Below are positions 61,077 through 64,000 of a DNA stretch of 64,000 bases, one piece after another. Made by a program: the position numbers and the translations under genes. A model generated the notes under the pieces. It searched no databases. It was not told the DNA's origin and saw only the letters and a program-made list of their open reading frames with translations. Each line of letters begins with the position of its first letter. Position 1 is the stretch's first letter. Source of the stretch: an uncultured Corynebacterium sp. (GTDB lineage: Bacteria > Actinomycetota > Actinomycetes > Mycobacteriales > Mycobacteriaceae); NCBI GenBank assembly GCA_943913645.1, contig CALTYZ010000011.1:1-64000 (forward strand), given 5' to 3'.

Positions 61077-61610
61077 GTGAAGTTCTTCTACGACACAGAG
61101 TTCATTGAGGATGGGTCCACAATTGAGCTCGTTTCTATCGGTATCGTCGCCCATGATGGGCGGGAGTACTATGCGATTTCTCGCGAATTCGACGCTGCAA
61201 GTGCAAATGAGTGGGTCCGCGCCAATGTGTTGAGCAAGCTGCCGGAGCCGGATAACGCGGCGTGGAAATCGCTCGCCACAATCCGTGATGAGGTATTCGA
61301 GTTTCTGACTGTGGGGGGGAGCAAACCCGAGTTGTGGGCATGGGTCGGCGCCTATGACCATGTGGTGCTGGCCCAGCTGTGGGGAGACATGCAACAACTT
61401 CCGCCGCAAGTTCCGCGTTTCACCCGCGAGTTAAAACAGTACTGGGAAATGGCGGGCAAGCCACGCTTGCCGCAGATTCCTGCCGGCAATCATGACGCCT
61501 TGGTAGACGCACGCCACAATCTGAACAAGTACCGTGTTTGCGCCAACGCCTTGCCACTTGATTGTTTCGGGAGGGTGTCCACATCGCGGAAACGTCCGTC
61601 CGTCTATTGA
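61077..61610 (+). CDS. 3'-exoribonuclease of the Rv2179c (RNase AS) family
   Basis: The 177-residue protein has the DEDD-type nuclease residues: DTEFIEDGSTIELVSIG at the N-terminus, AYDHVVLAQLWG in the middle and NHDALVDARHN near the end. Mycobacterial Rv2179c degrades 3' overhangs and prefers adenylate. GTG start, 5 bases after the small membrane protein. Confidence 0.9.
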   Translation: MKFFYDTEFIEDGSTIELVSIGIVAHDGREYYAISREFDAASANEWVRANVLSKLPEPDNAAWKSLATIRDEVFEFLTVGGSKPELWAWVGAYDHVVLAQLWGDMQQLPPQVPRFTRELKQYWEMAGKPRLPQIPAGNHDALVDARHNLNKYRVCANALPLDCFGRVSTSRKRPSVY

Positions 61611-61654
61611 CATCTCGCTGGTCGTCTCGTTCGCTGAACGCTGCTGGCACGTGG

Positions 61655-61660
61655 TACAAC
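61655..61660 (+). promoter_or_regulatory. Predicted -10 element of aroG (leaderless type)
   Basis: TACAAC ends 7 bases before GTG 61668. The last base differs from the usual T. Confidence 0.4.
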
Positions 61661-61667
61661 TAGTTTT

Positions 61668-63056
61668 GTGAGTTGGACGATTGATATCCCGAAAGAGGTG
61701 CTGCCCGACCTTCCGCCCTTGCCGGGAGATCTCAACGAAAAGTGGCATGACGTTCTCTCGCGTGACGCGAAGCAGCAGCCCTCGTGGGATCCCGACCAAG
61801 CGAACTATGTGCGCAGGATCTTGGAGTCAGTGCCGCCGGTAGTTCTTGCCCCAGAAGTTGAGCAGCTGAAGGGCCAACTGGCGGATGTGGCGTTGGGCAA
61901 GGCATTCATGCTCCAAAGTGGAGATTGCGCTGAGACATTTGAGTCCAACACTGAGCCCCATATCCGTGCGAATATCCGCACGCTGCTGCAAATGGCTGCG
62001 GTGATGACCTATGGTGCCTCGTTGCCCGTGGTCAAGCTTGGCCGCATTGCTGGACAATACGCAAAGCCGCGCTCTGCGGACCGTGATGAAAACGGTCTGC
62101 TCAACTACCGGGGTGACATCGTCAACGGGGTGGAGCCTACTGAGGATGCTCGCCGGCACGACCCGGCGCGAATGATCCGTGCGTACGCGAACTCCTCGGC
62201 AGCAATGAACTTGGTACGCGCGCTTGTTGCCTCTGGCACTGCGGATCTGCACCACATCAATGATTGGAACCGGCAGTTCGTTGCACGCTCTCCTGCGGGT
62301 GCGCGTTATGAAGCGCTGGCTCGGGAAATTTCTCGCTCGCTGGCTTTCATGGAAGCCTGCGGGGTCAACGATGAGAATCTGCGCACCTCAGAGATTTATG
62401 CCTCCCATGAGGCTTTGCTGGTGGATTATGAGCGTGCAATGCTGCGTCTGGCGGAAAATGAACACGGTGAGACGAAGCTTTATGATCTGTCGGCGCACCA
62501 GCTCTGGATTGGTGAGCGCACCCGCGGAATCGACGATTTCCACGTGCGGTTCGCTGCCTTGATTGACAACCCGGTTGGTATCAAGCTTGGACCGTCGACT
62601 ACTCCAGAGCAGGCTGTCGTGTATGCCGATACTATCGATCCGGATCGTGAGCCGGGGCGGCTGACCATGATCACTCGCATGGGCCATGACAAGATTCGTT
62701 CGGTGCTGCCCGGCATCGTCAAGGCTGTCGAAGCGTCTGGTCACAAGGTTGTGTGGCAGTCGGACCCGATGCACGGCAATACGTTTACCGCGTCGAACGG
62801 GTACAAGACCCGGCATTTCGACAAAATCATCGATGAGGTGCAGGGGTTTTTCGAGGTGCACCGTGAGCTTGGCACGCACCCGGGCGGAATTCACGTGGAA
62901 GCAACCGGTGAGACCGTGACGGAGTGTCTCGGCGGGGCACAAGACATTACGGACGTTGATTTGCCGGGACGCTATGAGTCTGCGGTAGATCCACGCCTCA
63001 ATACCGAGCAGGCGCTTGAGCTGGCGTTTTTGGTCGCAGAGATGCTGCGTTACTAG
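61668..63056 (+). CDS. aroG: 3-deoxy-7-phosphoheptulonate synthase, class II
   Basis: The 462-residue class II DAHP synthase joins phosphoenolpyruvate and erythrose 4-phosphate, the first step of the aromatic pathway. Features are LQSGDCAETF, ASHEALLVDYE, GPSTTPEQ and MITRMGHDK, and CGGSDPMHGN-like WQSDPMHGNTF with GIHVEATGETVTECLGG. In C. glutamicum the class II enzyme interacts with chorismate mutase. GTG start MSWTIDIP. Confidence 0.95.
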   Translation: MSWTIDIPKEVLPDLPPLPGDLNEKWHDVLSRDAKQQPSWDPDQANYVRRILESVPPVVLAPEVEQLKGQLADVALGKAFMLQSGDCAETFESNTEPHIRANIRTLLQMAAVMTYGASLPVVKLGRIAGQYAKPRSADRDENGLLNYRGDIVNGVEPTEDARRHDPARMIRAYANSSAAMNLVRALVASGTADLHHINDWNRQFVARSPAGARYEALAREISRSLAFMEACGVNDENLRTSEIYASHEALLVDYERAMLRLAENEHGETKLYDLSAHQLWIGERTRGIDDFHVRFAALIDNPVGIKLGPSTTPEQAVVYADTIDPDREPGRLTMITRMGHDKIRSVLPGIVKAVEASGHKVVWQSDPMHGNTFTASNGYKTRHFDKIIDEVQGFFEVHRELGTHPGGIHVEATGETVTECLGGAQDITDVDLPGRYESAVDPRLNTEQALELAFLVAEMLRY

Positions 63057-63066
63057 GGCTGCACGG

Positions 63067-64000
63067 TTACTTACCGGCGATGAGTGGTGGCAGTGTGCCA
63101 TACAGCCCGGAGCCGAACCACCATCCGCCAACTGCTACCCCGGCGGTGATCACGAGCGCCAGCGCCACGAATATCGCGAAGCCGGCGCCGCGGCGGTTGC
63201 TGACAGGCGAGATGCGTGGTTTTTGCAGCGCCTGGGGTGGGGCTTGAAGCCCAGGCGGTGACGGTGGTTCCTGGGGTGCCGACACAGGGTAGTCACCCGG
63301 GTTCGGGTGGATAGCGGTGTCTGTGGCTGGGTGGTCGGTAGTCGTGGTGACAGTTGTTGTGGCGGCATCGTTGCCGACACCTGTGTCACCAGTAGCTGGT
63401 GATTCTGCTGCCGCGCGGTGTGCCGCGGAGTTCTGCGGCGCCGGAACGATGTAATTGGGCAGGTCAAGCGCTTGTGCGACGTCGTCGAGCGCGGTGAGAA
63501 ATTCCTGTGCATCGCGGAACCGATCCGCTGGCTGGCGAGCGGTAGCGGTTGCGACGAGTTCGTCGAAAAGCTTCGGCACCCCGTCGATGAATTGAGATGG
63601 TGCGGGCACATCAGCGTGGATGCGCGCATATGCGTGTGCCAGGGGAGTCTCGCCCGAAAACGGGGTACGGCCGGTAAGGAGCTCGAACAAGAGGATGCCG
63701 GCGGAGTAGACGTCGGAGGCGGGGGTCATCGGTGAACCGTCAACCTGCTCTGGTGAGAGGTAGGACACGGTGCCTACGATTTGCTCGCTGGAATGGCTGG
63801 CTTCAGCGGCAGCCCGGACGAGACCGAAATCAGCGAGCTTTACCCGGTGATCCGAGTCAATCAAGACGTTGTCGGGTTTGATGTCGCGGTGAATCATCCC
63901 TTTGGAGTGCGCCACAGACAGTCCCGTCAACATTCCCCGCATGACGGCGGCGGCTGCGTGCGGGGGCATCGGACCTCGTTCGTTCAACAGTTCGCGCAGC
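63067..64000 (-). CDS. pknL: Ser/Thr protein kinase PknL, N-terminus cut by window edge, no PASTA domains
   Basis: The visible 310 residues hold the C-terminal part of the kinase: IHRDIKPDN, LADFGLVRAA, YLSPEQVDG, ASDVYSAGILLFELLTG. A juxtamembrane stretch rich in T, P and Q follows, then a membrane segment near the end (AIFVALALVITAGVAVGGWW). Only about 15 residues (GSGLYGTLPPLIAGK) follow before the stop. C. glutamicum PknL carries PASTA repeats as I recall; here the frame ends where the first would begin. It converges on aroG, 10 bases away. Confidence 0.9.
   Translation of the reverse strand, partial: LRELLNERGPMPPHAAAAVMRGMLTGLSVAHSKGMIHRDIKPDNVLIDSDHRVKLADFGLVRAAAEASHSSEQIVGTVSYLSPEQVDGSPMTPASDVYSAGILLFELLTGRTPFSGETPLAHAYARIHADVPAPSQFIDGVPKLFDELVATATARQPADRFRDAQEFLTALDDVAQALDLPNYIVPAPQNSAAHRAAAESPATGDTGVGNDAATTTVTTTTDHPATDTAIHPNPGDYPVSAPQEPPSPPGLQAPPQALQKPRISPVSNRRGAGFAIFVALALVITAGVAVGGWWFGSGLYGTLPPLIAGK

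Overview
This window is a gene-dense, high-GC stretch of an actinobacterial chromosome, very probably from a Corynebacterium. The evidence is the gene content and order: ltsA, ctaC-ctaF, ctaE-qcrCAB, two NlpC/P60 hydrolases, pimB', a ROK glucokinase, plsC, class II aroG and pknL, preceded by the two glutamine synthetases with glnE, threonine synthase apart from hom-thrB, and an E2p with three lipoyl domains. That is, as I remember it, the order of the Corynebacterium glutamicum region around cg2390-cg2450. No tRNA, transposase, integrase, phage gene or CRISPR array was seen. Species cannot be named from sequence alone.

Layout. 0-5 kb: a cut-off SURF1 gene, a low-molecular-weight phosphatase, a HAD phosphatase, a Nif3 family protein, a C4 zinc-ribbon coiled-coil protein and an RNase HI/phosphatase fusion. 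4.9-9.3 kb: a ribose ABC transporter plus ribokinase operon (rbsACBK) inserted between the RNase HI gene and the RNase P RNA gene. 9.4-12.8 kb: rnpB, an RNB exoribonuclease, a degenerate galactokinase-like GHMP protein and a 71-residue protein. 13-19.2 kb: a CYTH-CHAD protein, then glnA2-glnE. 19.2-27 kb: thrC and a less familiar block of envelope and hypothetical genes (a small ORF coupled to a membrane-anchored trypsin-like protease, Nudix, GH25 lysozyme, lipoprotein, VIT and TDT transporters). 27-31 kb: glnA, an RDD protein, a ThrE exporter and a DUF4191 protein. 31.5-40.2 kb: a lipoate block (lipA, lipB, gcvH, gcvT, gcvP, aceF) on the minus strand. 40-46.9 kb: pepB, ilvE, cobT, a HesB/ErpA protein and an S41 protease. 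46.9-55.7 kb: ltsA, then the bcc-aa3 respiratory genes. 55.9-64 kb: NlpC/P60 pair, pimB', glk, plsC, RNase AS, aroG and a cut-off pknL.

How the parts work together. LipB and LipA make the lipoyl groups needed by AceF and GcvH, so the whole 31.5-40 kb block is one functional unit even though lipB and lipA appear to have their own promoters. GlnE acts on GlnA, which has the target tyrosine. QcrCAB and CtaCEF are parts of one respiratory supercomplex, with SURF1 as an assembly factor. LtsA, the NlpC/P60 proteins, PimB' and PknL serve the cell envelope.

The strongest regulatory observation is a set of about sixteen start sites, in which a TANNNT-like -10 hexamer ends 6-8 bases before the start codon. 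The same spacing (8 bases) lies between a -10 hexamer and the 5' end of rnpB predicted from its terminal helix, so many of these mRNAs are predicted to be leaderless. Other points of interest are a 207-bp perfect duplication inside aceF, shared direct repeats before the two NlpC/P60 genes, hairpins before ctaC and ctaE, and a PknL that stops just after its membrane segment. I did not find a clearly new multi-gene system; the best candidates are the small-ORF/protease pair and the GHMP pseudokinase-like protein.
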